DNA of 64,000 nucleotides from Terriglobia bacterium (GTDB taxonomy: Bacteria > Acidobacteriota > Terriglobia > JAIQFV01). This document shows, piece by piece, positions 24,483 through 33,513 of the stretch. Location of the stretch: the NCBI GenBank assembly GCA_020072965.1, contig JAIQFY010000023.1:1-64000 (forward strand). The letters are read 5' to 3'. A model generated the notes under the pieces. The model did no database searches. It was not told where the DNA came from and was given only the letters and a program-made list of their open reading frames with translations. The translations under genes and the position numbers were made by a program. Position 1 is the stretch's first letter. Every line of letters starts with the position of its first letter.

Positions 24483-25412
24483 ATGAACCATCAACGGACG
24501 TCTTCGCTTAGTGGCAGGCCACTGCTCGAGGCCATAGCCTCCGACTTGGATTTGTCGACACTGCAGCAAGCTAATCTGGATCGCTGCGGCTTGACCACGT
24601 TTCCACTCGAAATCCTTAAGCTATCGGGCCTTTCAGTCCTCAGCCTGTTCGACAACCAGCTGACTGACGTCCCGGGCGACATATCCCAGCTACGTCTCCT
24701 GCAGACCCTGAACCTCTCTCAGAATCAGCTTTCGACGGTCCCCGAAAGCATCGGCTCTCTTGAACATCTCGAAATGCTCGACCTCGGGCACAATCGCCTG
24801 TCCGCGTTGCCGGCCTCCCTGGGAGCGCTCAGAAATTTGGCCTTCTTGTATGTGAGCGAAAACCATTTGAGTAGCCTGCCCGGTTCCCTCGCTGCACTCT
24901 CCAAGCTCCAATATCTCAATATCACAGACAACCAATTTCAGGAACTACCCAGCTGGATTGGCGGGCTCAGCAGCCTCCTTGAGCTTCGGGTCTACAACAA
25001 TTCGCTCACGACGCTTCCCTCAGAGATTGGCGCCATATCAAATCTTGTTGAGTTGCATGCGAATAAGAATCAGATCGCCACGTTGCCCACCTCAATCGGG
25101 CAACTGTCTTCACTCGCCAAACTAAATCTCCAGTCAAACCATCTATCCGAGCTTCCGGAATCCATCGGAAATCTGACTAAACTGACAGAATTGGACTTAC
25201 GGTTCAACGACATTTCCACACTTCCATCTCGCATGAGCCATCTGCGATCTCTTGAGTACTTGGATCTGCGGGCGAATGCACTGACGGCGTTACCTGAGGA
25301 CTTGCATCAATTGCCAAATCTTCGTAAAGTCGATCTGCGCTGGAATCAAATCGCTGCCTATCCGCGTTGCTTTACGGTGTTAGTTGATCGAGGATGTATC
25401 GTTTATATGTAA
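24483..25412 (+). CDS. Leucine-rich-repeat protein (last gene of the array)
   Basis: About 309 aa. From residue about 30 onward it is built of roughly eleven 23-residue leucine-rich repeats of the form LxxLPxxIGxLxxLxxLxLxxNxL (for example LNLSQNQLSTVPESIGSL, LNLQSNHLSELPESIGNL). No signal peptide, kinase, ROC or E3 domain is visible, so it is probably a cytoplasmic binding protein. The ATG at 24483 is preferred: an earlier in-frame ATG at 24444 lies inside attC-like site 9. No attC follows, so the cassette's own site is lost or the gene arrived by another route. Confidence 0.85.
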   Translation: MNHQRTSSLSGRPLLEAIASDLDLSTLQQANLDRCGLTTFPLEILKLSGLSVLSLFDNQLTDVPGDISQLRLLQTLNLSQNQLSTVPESIGSLEHLEMLDLGHNRLSALPASLGALRNLAFLYVSENHLSSLPGSLAALSKLQYLNITDNQFQELPSWIGGLSSLLELRVYNNSLTTLPSEIGAISNLVELHANKNQIATLPTSIGQLSSLAKLNLQSNHLSELPESIGNLTKLTELDLRFNDISTLPSRMSHLRSLEYLDLRANALTALPEDLHQLPNLRKVDLRWNQIAAYPRCFTVLVDRGCIVYM

Positions 25413-25653
25413 CTGCCCCGGTCGTACATGACACTGTGTTGCATGCTACTGGGCGGGATTGACGCCGTCGGCTGGTTCGACAGGGTTCCCGACATTTTCC
25501 AATCCGGTTTTGTCTTGAACGGTGGGTCTCTTGGACAGTGACCGGAATGATACAAAGGCAGAGAGATTCAACGGTGCTTCAACTGGGAGAAGAATTTGAG
25601 TATTGCCGAGTGCATCGGGGCATGACAACTAAAGACCGGAAACAGGAGGATCT

Positions 25654-26130
25654 ATGCGCAATACGATAATTCTTTTCGTCGTGACTTTTTTGGTTCTTGC
25701 GAGTGGCCTGGCGGGTGCGCCGGCATCCAACACGTCGCCACAGGAACGTCAGGCCATCCTCAATTACCAGCTCACGCTGCCCCGCGCCAATCAACTGATC
25801 ACGGCGATGGAGGCAATGACCAAGTATGTAGTGTCGTTGCCCGACTTCCAGGAGCGGGTGCGCAAATCGATGACGATGACGGGGGAGGAGCGGCGCGCAC
25901 AACTGGAGAAGGATCCCAAGGCGATGGCCATCGTGAAACAGAATGGCCTCACTGCCCAGGATTACCTGGTCGGGGTGCCGGCCCTGCGCATGGCATTGTG
26001 GGCGGCGCAAGGCCGGGCGAACGATTCGAATCTCATTGTCTCTCCCGCCAATCTGGCGTTCGCCAAGACAAATCTGGATCAGCTCAAGCCTAAGATGGAC
26101 AAAGCCGATGGCATCGTCCGCCAGAAGTAA
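25654..26130 (+). CDS. Exported hypothetical protein
   Basis: 158 aa with a signal peptide (MRNTIILFVVTFLVLASGLAGA) and an AGGAGG ribosome-binding site. The mature protein is helical and charged (ILNYQLTLPRANQLITAMEAM, RKSMTMTGEERRAQLEKDPKAMAIV, GVPALRMALWAAQGR). No domain recognised; similar small exported helical proteins are frequent in Acidobacteriota. It lies in the accessory region, in the same direction as the cassettes. Confidence 0.65.
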   Translation: MRNTIILFVVTFLVLASGLAGAPASNTSPQERQAILNYQLTLPRANQLITAMEAMTKYVVSLPDFQERVRKSMTMTGEERRAQLEKDPKAMAIVKQNGLTAQDYLVGVPALRMALWAAQGRANDSNLIVSPANLAFAKTNLDQLKPKMDKADGIVRQK

Positions 26131-26140
26131 CCCCTCCAAA

Positions 26141-26464
26141 GTACACAATGCTGCGGTTCTTTGGGGCATTAATCTGTTGATCGCCTTGGGATTTGGTGCA
26201 ACCCATCTCGGTCAGGCACGGGCGTTGCACGGATTGACCGCTAGCTATGTTGGCTTCATTCTTCTTTTTAACGGCGTGGCGAGTCTTGTATTCGGGTGGA
26301 TTTACTGGCGGAAGGACTCTTTGCAGCTGTCGTTGCTCATTGCTGCACAGATCTAATACTTCAGGGTGTTCTTGTTCCGATTGAAACCCGCATTGGGCGG
26401 CATGGTTGAGCCAGGATACGGATCCGAGAGCGTGGTAAGCGCGTTACTCAAGGCGAACGTCTAA
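26141..26464 (+). pseudogene. Broken small membrane protein gene
   Basis: The frame reads INLLIALGFGATHLGQARAL, GLTASYVGFILLFNGVASLVF and GWIYWRKDSLQLSLLIAAQI, then a TAA at 26354-26356. It continues in the same frame for 35 sense codons (YFRVFLFRLKPALGGMVEPG...) to a second TAA at 26462-26464. No good start codon precedes the hydrophobic part. This suggests a decayed two- or three-helix membrane protein interrupted by a nonsense change. Confidence 0.4.
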
Positions 26465-26568
26465 GACGGGGATGAACCTGGGCGCTGCCGAAGCGGGCGG
26501 AGCAGTCGCGGGTCATTCCCCAGCGTTGGGTTGCCCTCTGGACGCGTCGATGCGGGAGGAGGTGTTGA

Positions 26569-27156
26569 ATGCGCAAGGTCACATTCGGGGTCGCAAACAG
26601 TCTCGACAACTTCATTGCACGGGTCGACGATGCCGTCGACTGGCTCAGATGGACGCCAGAGGTGAGTGCCATCATGTCCAAATTCTGGAAGACGATTGAC
26701 ACCGTGATCATGTGTCGCAGAACCTATGACATTGCCAGAAAGATGGGTAGTTCTGCCTACCCCGGCGTGAAGAATGTCGTTTTCTCGCTTACACTGAAGG
26801 TAAGTCCCGATCCAAACGTTGAACTGGTGTCGGGGGATGCCGTGGGATACTTGCGTAAACTCAAAGCGGGAAACGGTAAGGGCATCTGCGTCATGGGAGG
26901 CGGGGTATTGGCGAACTCGCTGCTCGAAGCCGACCTGATTGATGAGATTGGGGTCAATATCCATCCCGTGTTGCTCGGTTCGGGCATTCCGCTGTTTGGG
27001 ACGATGCGGCGAGAGGTTGAACTAGAGCTGGAGGAAAGCAAGGTGCTCAAGAACGGCTGCGTATATCTGCTCTACCGGGTCAAACGATCCCGCGAGCGCT
27101 CGAAGGGGACGTCGAGGCGACCCGCCCGGGGTCCTTCAAAGAAGGTCGGCGCCTGA
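26569..27156 (+). CDS. Dihydrofolate-reductase-like / RibD C-terminal domain protein
   Basis: 195 aa. RKVTFGVANSLDNFIAR at the start, VIMCRRTYDIARKM, ICVMGGGVLANSLLEADLIDEI and VLLGSGIPLFG are the standard motifs of the RibD_C/DHFR-like family of NADPH-dependent reductases. Members of this stand-alone type have mostly unknown substrates. GGAGGAGG precedes the ATG. The last 25 residues are basic and low-complexity (KRSRERSKGTSRRPARG), an unusual tail. Confidence 0.88.
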   Translation: MRKVTFGVANSLDNFIARVDDAVDWLRWTPEVSAIMSKFWKTIDTVIMCRRTYDIARKMGSSAYPGVKNVVFSLTLKVSPDPNVELVSGDAVGYLRKLKAGNGKGICVMGGGVLANSLLEADLIDEIGVNIHPVLLGSGIPLFGTMRREVELELEESKVLKNGCVYLLYRVKRSRERSKGTSRRPARGPSKKVGA

Positions 27157-27415
27157 TGCTCGTCGCAAAGCCACACCGAGGAAGAAAGTTCCAGCCTGAT
27201 ATGGGCAGGCACCCGACAAACGGATCGGCATGAGTTTCTTTACATGAGAACCGTCCTCGGCCCGTTCGATAGTAATGCGAGGCCGTTAGCCGAAGTGAGA
27301 CAGTCGATGGCTACGAATGGCGAAACTTCGGATCAATGCAGCGGTTGCGGCCTGACCATGGCAGGTGGAACGTCCGGCTGAAACGCTATCATGAGCCGGA
27401 AAATGTAAGTCACAT

Positions 27416-28231
27416 ATGAGAAATGACATCCAACCAAGTGACCCGGCGAAAAAAAGAGTGCTTTACCAGATACCCGGCATGGATACCGTCCCCATTCGAC
27501 GGGATGTGGAATATCGAGCCACCGAAGCGGGCGTTCTCACGATGGATATCTACTATCCAACGGAAGCGACTAGTGGATTGCGGACACCAGCCGTCGTCTT
27601 TGTGTCCGGATTTTCTGATCTGGGATTTCAGAAGATGCTCGGTTGCAAGCTCAAAGAGATGGGATCCTACATCTCCTGGGCACAACTGGCCGCTGCATCG
27701 GGGTTGGTGGCCATCACCTATACGAATAGAGAACCCATAGCAGATGCCCATTTATTGCTTCAATATGTTCGGCAGAATGCCGCATTGCTAGGAATCGACG
27801 AAACCAGGATCGGCCTGTGGGCATGCTCAGGCAATGTTCCGATGGCGCTATCGCTTCTCATGCAGAGCGCCGGTAATGCACTGAAATGCGCTGTTCTATG
27901 CTATGGGTACTTGCTCGACCTCGAAGGGTTTGCCGGGGTAGCAGAGGCGGCCAAGGCATTTGGGTTTGTCAACCCGTGTGCGGGAAAATTAGTCGATGAT
28001 CTTCCGCAGGATATTTCTCTGTTCATGGTGAGAGCAGGTCACGATGAATCTCCTCACCTGAACGAGGCGATGGACCGCTTTTTGGTTAAGGCGTTGGCTC
28101 GCAATCTGCCCATTACCGTCGTGAATCACTCCACGGCTCCGCATGCGTTTGACCTGATGCATGATAGCGACACAACACGCGAGATCATCATACAGATACT
28201 GGCGTTTATGCGGTTGCATCTCCTGACATAG
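27416..28231 (+). CDS. Alpha/beta hydrolase, dienelactone-hydrolase-like
   Basis: 271 aa. The fold is visible in VLTMDIYYPTEATSG, TPAVVFVSGF, the IDETRIGLWACSGNVPMAL elbow and the ending VNHSTAPHAFDLMHD with its final histidine. The nucleophile elbow departs from GxSxG (ACSGN), so the catalytic residue could be Ser or Cys, or activity could be altered. No signal peptide. It is followed at 25 bp by an isolated attC-like site. Confidence 0.75.
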   Translation: MRNDIQPSDPAKKRVLYQIPGMDTVPIRRDVEYRATEAGVLTMDIYYPTEATSGLRTPAVVFVSGFSDLGFQKMLGCKLKEMGSYISWAQLAAASGLVAITYTNREPIADAHLLLQYVRQNAALLGIDETRIGLWACSGNVPMALSLLMQSAGNALKCAVLCYGYLLDLEGFAGVAEAAKAFGFVNPCAGKLVDDLPQDISLFMVRAGHDESPHLNEAMDRFLVKALARNLPITVVNHSTAPHAFDLMHDSDTTREIIIQILAFMRLHLLT

Positions 28232-28255
28232 CAGGGGTGCAGGTCCTCCATGGCT

Positions 28256-28329
28256 GTGCTCAACGCGAGGTTGCAACCGGCTCGCATCCCCCTTTGTTCC
28301 ACACGAGCGGCTGAACACGGCCGTTAGGT
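28256..28329 (+). other. Isolated attC-like site downstream of the hydrolase gene
   Basis: Right core GTTAGGT (28323-28329) fits GTTRRRY; left core GCTCAAC is one change from consensus. GTTGCAACCGGCTCG on the left aligns with the complement of CGAGCGGCTGAACAC on the right with an extra base. It suggests the cassette array once reached this far. Confidence 0.5.
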
Positions 28330-28468
28330 TTTCAATCGATTGAACGTAACAATGATTTGAACAAGAGGAATAACCGGGTACCGAACGCGCTCGCCGGGAC
28401 GTCGGTGTCCTCGAGGAGTGCAGTTGGAGCTGGGATCTATACTCAAGAACAGACACGGAGCTGCGATC

Positions 28469-29011
28469 ATGGTAAATTTGAGTGCGCTTACGGACCTCTA
28501 CCAACACATGGAATGGGCGGACGCCACGGTGTGGACATCCATGCTCAAGTTTGAAGGCGGGTCCGCGGATACAAAGCTTCGAGAGTACCTCTATCATCTG
28601 CACATGGTTCAGCGTGCTTTCCTGCGCACATGGCGCGGTGAGCCCCGCCAGGCTCCGTATCCAACGTTTGATGAGGCACAACCGCTCATGCTCTGGGCGC
28701 GCAGCTATTACACCGAAGTCTTCGCCCATCTTGGAGCTCTGAGCGACCAGAAGCTCACAGAGCCGATGCCGGTCCCCTGGGCATCGATGGTTCAGCGGCT
28801 TCTGGGCCGCGCACCGGCAACGACGACGATGGGGGAGACGGTGCTGCAGGTCGCCTTGCACAGCCTTTACCATCGGGGGCAGATCAATGCTCGCCTCCGC
28901 GCGATCGGTGGCGAACCACCCCTGGTGGACTATATCGTGTGGGTATGGCTTGGCCGGCCTGCGGCGAATTGGCCCCAGGGCGTGGGCAACGTTCCAGAAG
29001 ATAGGTCCTAG
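28469..29011 (+). CDS. DinB-family protein
   Basis: About 180 aa. Four-helix-bundle DinB/YfiT-like family: LYQHMEWADATVW near the start, LHMVQRAFLRTWRGE in the middle and LHSLYHRGQINARLR at the end supply the expected metal-binding histidine positions. Such proteins are putative metal-dependent thiol or damage-related enzymes. The ATG at 28469 was chosen over a GTG at 28418 because the homology begins there. Confidence 0.85.
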   Translation: MVNLSALTDLYQHMEWADATVWTSMLKFEGGSADTKLREYLYHLHMVQRAFLRTWRGEPRQAPYPTFDEAQPLMLWARSYYTEVFAHLGALSDQKLTEPMPVPWASMVQRLLGRAPATTTMGETVLQVALHSLYHRGQINARLRAIGGEPPLVDYIVWVWLGRPAANWPQGVGNVPEDRS

Positions 29012-29089
29012 CCCGCACGCATTCCTGAGTGCTGGGGCGAATATGCTTCACTCAACCTCGAACTCCATTTCGGCAGACGGTACTGGCAC

Positions 29090-29707
29090 ATGACGCTCCA
29101 TTTCATGCTCAAAGGCATGGCTATCGGGTTCTCAATCGCGGCGCCCGTAGGGCCGATTGGCGTGCTCTGCATCCGTCGCTCTTTGGCCGAGGGGCGTTTG
29201 ATTGGGTTTGCGACGGGCCTCGGCGCGGCGACTGCCGACGCGGCCTACGGGGGAGTTGCGGGTTTTGGTCTTACCGCAGTTTCGAGCTTTCTCGTCGGCC
29301 AGAGATTGTGGCTGAGCTTCCTGGGAGGCTTGTTCCTCTGCTATCTCGGCGCTCGTACGTTCACCAGTAAGCTTGGGGGGCAGGCTGCAGAGGCTCGCAG
29401 GAGCGGCGTCCTTTCGGCTTACATGACCACGCTATTCCTCACACTCACCAACCCGATGACCATTCTTTCGTTCGTAGCCGTGTTTGCTGGTTTTGGACTG
29501 GGAGCAACCCCGGATTACTTAACTGCGGGAGCGCTGGTTACGGGTGTGTTTATCGGGTCGGCTCTTTGGTGGTTGCTGCTCAGTAACGGGGTCGCCCCGT
29601 TTCAGGCACGAATCAGTTCCGGCTGGATGCGGACCGTAAATCGGGTGTCGGGCGGTGTCATCTTCGTGTTCGGGCTTTACTCACTTTCGACCGTATTCTT
29701 CAGGTGA
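29090..29707 (+). CDS. LysE-family amino-acid exporter
   Basis: 205 aa with six predicted membrane helices. The conserved opening GFSIAAPVGPIGVLCIRRSL and the TLTNPMTILSFVAVFAGFG motif define the LysE/RhtB translocator family, which exports amino acids and related compounds. The exact substrate is unknown. It lies 78 bp after the DinB gene in the same orientation. Confidence 0.9.
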   Translation: MTLHFMLKGMAIGFSIAAPVGPIGVLCIRRSLAEGRLIGFATGLGAATADAAYGGVAGFGLTAVSSFLVGQRLWLSFLGGLFLCYLGARTFTSKLGGQAAEARRSGVLSAYMTTLFLTLTNPMTILSFVAVFAGFGLGATPDYLTAGALVTGVFIGSALWWLLLSNGVAPFQARISSGWMRTVNRVSGGVIFVFGLYSLSTVFFR

Positions 29708-29992
29708 GTCTCGAGAGGCCATGGTGTAGAGCACTGCCGACATCGACTGCGACACTCTGGAATTCGATGGATTTGTTTACAGATCTGGTCCTTGTTGTGG
29801 TCGTGAGCTGGGCGCGACCTTTGCCGGGGTGGTGCTCTTCGCTTGTGCCTCTTGACGGCCTCGCCGTAGAATCGCGGGAAGGAGACGATTTGTGTAATAA
29901 GGTTCATCAAGTCCCGAAGTTGTACTGAAAGACTATGCCGAGGGGCGCCCGATGCCCTGTCCGAGCTGAGATGGCTCGCGGAGACGTCACGA

Positions 29993-30718
29993 ATGACCCG
30001 AGAGGCTTATTACGTCCTGGTTGTGATAACGCGGATGCTGACTGACGTGCCGTTGATTTGGATGTATTTTCTCATCCATTTTGGGATGCGCGGTCCTGGG
30101 GGGGCAGGTAATGCACTGTTCAACGGCATCCTATTTGCCGCGTTCGCCGCCGTACATAGCCTTCTTGCCAGGGAGAGACCCAAGAGACTCATATCCCGTC
30201 TCGTGGGAGAGACATTCGTCCGGATCGCTTACGTCATGTTCAGTGGTATAACGCTCGCCCTGGTGCTCCTGTTTTGGCGTCCTGTGACGGGGGAAATCTG
30301 GCACGCTGGGGGTCCTGTCTCCTGGTTTCTGACAGGGGTCTACCTCGCTTCAATCCTCGGGCTGATTTACGTAGCTTCATGCTTTGATTACCTCGAATTC
30401 CTGGGGCTGCGGCAGATTGAGAGGTTACTCAGCGGAAGACCCGCGAGCCCTCCGGTATTATCAGTGAAAGGGCCCTACGGATACTGCCGACACCCCATGT
30501 ACCTTGCATTGCTCGCGGTTTTCTGGATCGGGCCCGTGATGACATCCGGACGCCTTGAATTTGCCTTTCTCGGATCCCTATACCTCCTCATTGGGCTCAG
30601 GTTCGAGGAAGGGAACCTCCGGCGGGAGCTGGGAGCGGATTACGATCTGTACTGCACCCATGTGCCCATGTTGATACCCCGCTTGACGGCTTGGCAGGGA
30701 CCCCCAGCGGTCCTTTGA
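29993..30718 (+). CDS. Membrane methyltransferase, NnrU/ICMT-like
   Basis: 241 aa with five or six membrane helices. The C-terminal part KGPYGYCRHPMYLALLAVFW and the GLRFEEGNLRRELGADYDLYC ending are the conserved SAM-binding signature of the isoprenylcysteine carboxylmethyltransferase / phospholipid methyltransferase superfamily. The N-terminal half (AAVHSLLARERPKRLISRLVG) resembles the NnrU branch. Substrate unknown. GGAGA lies before the ATG. Confidence 0.82.
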   Translation: MTREAYYVLVVITRMLTDVPLIWMYFLIHFGMRGPGGAGNALFNGILFAAFAAVHSLLARERPKRLISRLVGETFVRIAYVMFSGITLALVLLFWRPVTGEIWHAGGPVSWFLTGVYLASILGLIYVASCFDYLEFLGLRQIERLLSGRPASPPVLSVKGPYGYCRHPMYLALLAVFWIGPVMTSGRLEFAFLGSLYLLIGLRFEEGNLRRELGADYDLYCTHVPMLIPRLTAWQGPPAVL

Positions 30719-30919
30719 AGAAGGGAGGATGGCCCGCGACGTTAAGCTGAAGGCTTGCCGTAATAAGGGCTGGCAATTTCGCTTGTTCTCGCTTAACTCA
30801 CCGAAATCATCAATATTCTTGATCATCACCTGTTGTTTCATCTTCCATTGGATCTCCATCAAATCCCTTTGCGAGAATAACCAGCGCGAATAAGATGAGA
30901 GAATTCAAGGAGGCAGGAT

Positions 30920-31339
30920 ATGGCGTTGAGCGCGTTTGACGACAAATCGAAGCTGCCGGAAGAGGATCAAATCAGGGAAACGCTCGGAAAGACATTCACC
31001 CATTGGAACGAATTGAAAAGACGCATAGGAGCGAGATTTGCCCCTCTCTCAGTGGACTGGGGATTCTCGAGCAAGAAATCGGGATGGGGACTGCGACTCA
31101 GACAAGGGAAGAGAACTGTTCTCTACATGACCCCCTGCAAGGGTTACTTCCTGGCCTCTTTTGCGCTGGGCGAAAAGGCCGTGAAGGCCTCGCGTGACTG
31201 CGATTTACCTGTCTCTGTTTTGAAGATCATTGACACAGCAACGAAGTTTGCTGAGGGCAGGGGCGTACGCCTTGAAGTGAGAAGTGCGGAGGATGTTCGC
31301 AACATTGAAAAGCTTGCCGTCATCAAAATGGCGAACTAA
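30920..31339 (+). CDS. DUF3788 family protein
   Basis: 139 aa. The sequence LGKTFTHWNELKRRIGARF, VDWGFSSKKSGWGLRLRQGKRTVLYMTP and CKGYFLASFALGEKAVKAS match DUF3788, a small cytoplasmic family of unknown function common in soil bacteria and cassette-like regions. AAGGAGG precedes the ATG. Confidence 0.85.
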   Translation: MALSAFDDKSKLPEEDQIRETLGKTFTHWNELKRRIGARFAPLSVDWGFSSKKSGWGLRLRQGKRTVLYMTPCKGYFLASFALGEKAVKASRDCDLPVSVLKIIDTATKFAEGRGVRLEVRSAEDVRNIEKLAVIKMAN

Positions 31340-31498
31340 GTCTCACTGGAACTGATATCCTATCTCTGGTCTGTTTTGCGCGTGGTCCCCGCGTCGATTC
31401 GATCCCGCAAGAAGTTGCACGGCCGGGAAGGATGGTAGAGGACGTCGCCCGCGACGTTTGAAGGTTGCAAGGAGCAGAAGGAGAAAGGAGAAAAAACG

Positions 31499-32077
31499 AT
31501 GAAGGGCGTCATTCTGTCGGTAGCGGCCGTGTGTGTCTTGAGTCTGTTGGCAGCCGGTTAAACTTCGAGTCCGAATTACGAACTTCCGCGGCTTCACCAG
31601 ATCAAAGAAGTCACCCTTTCTCCTGCATACAGCTGCAGGTCATCTGATGAATTCAAGAAGGGATATGAAAACACCTCTCTTTTTCTCTCGGGCTTTGCTA
31701 AGCGACGAACTGGACCTGACCTTCTGTTCAACGGAGCTTGCGGTTCGGAGGATTATTTCCAAGCCGCGACAGCCGGAGATGACATGTCGTTGATTGCCGA
31801 CCTTGGAGCCGGCCTCTCTTTGGAAGAGATTTCAGCGCATCGCGCGTTCAATTTTCGGGGGGTCCATCTGTTTTCCGCATATTCACAATTTGCAGAAGTG
31901 GTCAAGGTGGCGACAGATCACACCTACGCTGTTCTTCTGAGCGCGCAGGACAAACGAGGTTTGTTTATCTTCACCGTTACAGACTACGTGGCCAATAAGA
32001 AGGTGAGCTTGAGATATGCGGTCAAGTCTTATCAAATCACGCCTAGCGGTCAGATTATATCGCCCGGCTTTCAATGA
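31499..32077 (+). pseudogene. Lipoprotein gene with an in-frame stop at the lipobox cysteine
   Basis: An ATG with an AAGGAG site opens a typical lipoprotein signal (MKGVILSVAAV..., SLLAAG). The next codon is TAA (31559-31561), exactly where the lipobox cysteine should be. The same frame then runs 171 sense codons (TSSPNYELPRLHQIKEV, ... YENTSLFLSGFAKRR, ... DLGAGLSLEEISAHRAF) to TGA at 32075-32077. The reading downstream is protein-like throughout. Restart at the ATG at 31784 would give only 97 residues without a signal. Either a recent pseudogene or a sequencing error at one codon; conversion of TGC/TGT to TAA needs at least one or two base changes. Function unknown. Confidence 0.65.
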
Positions 32078-32713
32078 GACCAGGGGAACGCTCGCTGAAT
32101 GACTGCCTTCCGCCAGGAAATGCGCGCGCGCAGCGAACTCGCGCGAAAGGTAGCCTCGGCCTGTGGCGCTTGCCGCAGCGCACAATCAGAGATGGATCGA
32201 TTATTGAAGCCTTGCGCGTCGGGCATAAGCCTGTATTGATCGACCTACAGTATCTGAAATTTCAAATTCGAGATCGGAGCGCGCCTCGAGACGGGGCCGG
32301 AGAGCAACGCTGGAAAAGGCCCCCAAGGGGGCTCCAAGGGCTTGAGCCTGAGCCGGGGATCGCGACTCTGGAGAAAGGGAAAGGAGATCTTGAAGTGTTT
32401 TCCCGCTCCGGCCAGTTTCCCCTTGGGGATTTCCAAGCCACCGGTCCGGGGTTTTTATAGGAAACAAGCCTTCAGCTTCGGAATCCGAGTTAGACGAGGG
32501 GACTTGTATTCCAATGATCGTAGACGGCGCGCATGTGAATGTAGAAGCCTGATCGGTGTGTGTGCGGCTGGTTTTCCACATGATCGGCGGAGCTTTCAGG
32601 GTAAGGGGACTGGGGGAACCTTGTTAGGGACCCTATCAAGGGCTATACTCTGGACGCGGCAAGCATGAAAGGCTGCGGCAATATGGAGTTGGTCAGCGGG
32701 AGTTGGGAGTAGG
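32078..32713 (+). other. Non-coding stretch with a dispersed repeat
   Basis: No gene recognised in 636 bp. Positions about 32219-32500 hold a degenerate repeat that reappears near 41780-42060. The rest shows nothing clear. Confidence 0.4.
32219..32500 (+). repeat. Dispersed degenerate repeat, copy 1
   Basis: Shares ATCTGAAATTTCAAATT and surrounding blocks with the copy at 41780-42060, as well as the far end (CAAGC..TTC..ATTCGGAATCCG-like). Order and spacing agree over about 280 bp, with moderate identity in the middle. Confidence 0.5.
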
Positions 32714-33283
32714 ATGGGTTTGAAAACAATCCTTTGGATCGTCGTTATTCTCTTTCCCCTGTCGGAGATTGGCCTTGGATACTGGAAGCGGGCCGACAGG
32801 GGCTCGACGCGGTCGGAAGACCAAGGGTCGCTGCGCCTCCTTTGGTTTATAATCGGGGCGTCGATCGGCCTGGCAATCGTTTTCCAGTCGATTGGGATCG
32901 GGAGGCTTCAGGGGTCGCTGACAATATATCGCGCACTCGCCCTGGGTCTTCTCCTCGGCGGGCTCGCCATACGCTGGTCATCGATTATGACTTTAGGCCG
33001 ACTGTTCACCGTAGATGTCGCCATACACCGTGACCATGCCCTCGTCGATCACGGTCTCTACAAGTACCTCCGGCACCCTTCATACACAGGGTTGCTCATG
33101 GCCTTCCTTGGTCTGGGATTTTCCTTTGCGAACTGGCTTAGCCTGGCTGCAATCGTTGTACCGATCACACTTGCTGTTCTGAATCGTATATCAAAGGAGG
33201 AAGCGGTCCTCCGTCAGGCACTGGGCGAGGCGTATACAGCCTATTGCACAAGGACAAAGCGCCTTCTCCCGGGTGTATTATGA
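32714..33283 (+). CDS. Isoprenylcysteine carboxylmethyltransferase-family protein
   Basis: 189 aa with four or five membrane helices. VDHGLYKYLRHPSYTGLLMAFLGLG and the ending SKEEAVLRQALGEAYTAYC are the C-terminal SAM-binding signature of ICMT/PEMT-type membrane methyltransferases. Substrate unknown; bacterial members methylate diverse lipids or small thiols. A GGGAG site precedes the ATG. It is the second methyltransferase of this superfamily within 3 kb. Confidence 0.86.
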   Translation: MGLKTILWIVVILFPLSEIGLGYWKRADRGSTRSEDQGSLRLLWFIIGASIGLAIVFQSIGIGRLQGSLTIYRALALGLLLGGLAIRWSSIMTLGRLFTVDVAIHRDHALVDHGLYKYLRHPSYTGLLMAFLGLGFSFANWLSLAAIVVPITLAVLNRISKEEAVLRQALGEAYTAYCTRTKRLLPGVL

Positions 33284-33333
33284 CGAAGACAACGGATTCT
33301 ACGTTTGGCCAGGATATCCTCCAGGACTAGTCA

Positions 33334-33498
33334 AAAGAGAGTGAACAAGGAGTTGCCGGGCGGTTGGATGTTCGAAGGAAAACAACAAAGTGGAAGTCCC
33401 GTGACCTTGTTGATCTGAAGGAAAGGTTCAATGAAATTGTATTAATTCCTTTTGCAGTGGATGGAAATGACATTCGCGCGCTCGAAACCTGCGAGTGA
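33334..33498 (+). pseudogene. Possible short gene remnant
   Basis: A 55-codon open stretch without an ATG reads VDLKERFNEIVLIPFAVDGN before a TGA at 33496-33498. It looks protein-like but begins right after a TAG and has no usable start. It may be the 3' end of a lost gene. Confidence 0.2.
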
Positions 33499-33513
33499 TT
33501 GAAAGGCGTCGTC

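Noticed and set aside
27285-27291. GTTAGCC as an attC core
   Set aside because: No matching left core or paired arms upstream, so it is probably chance.
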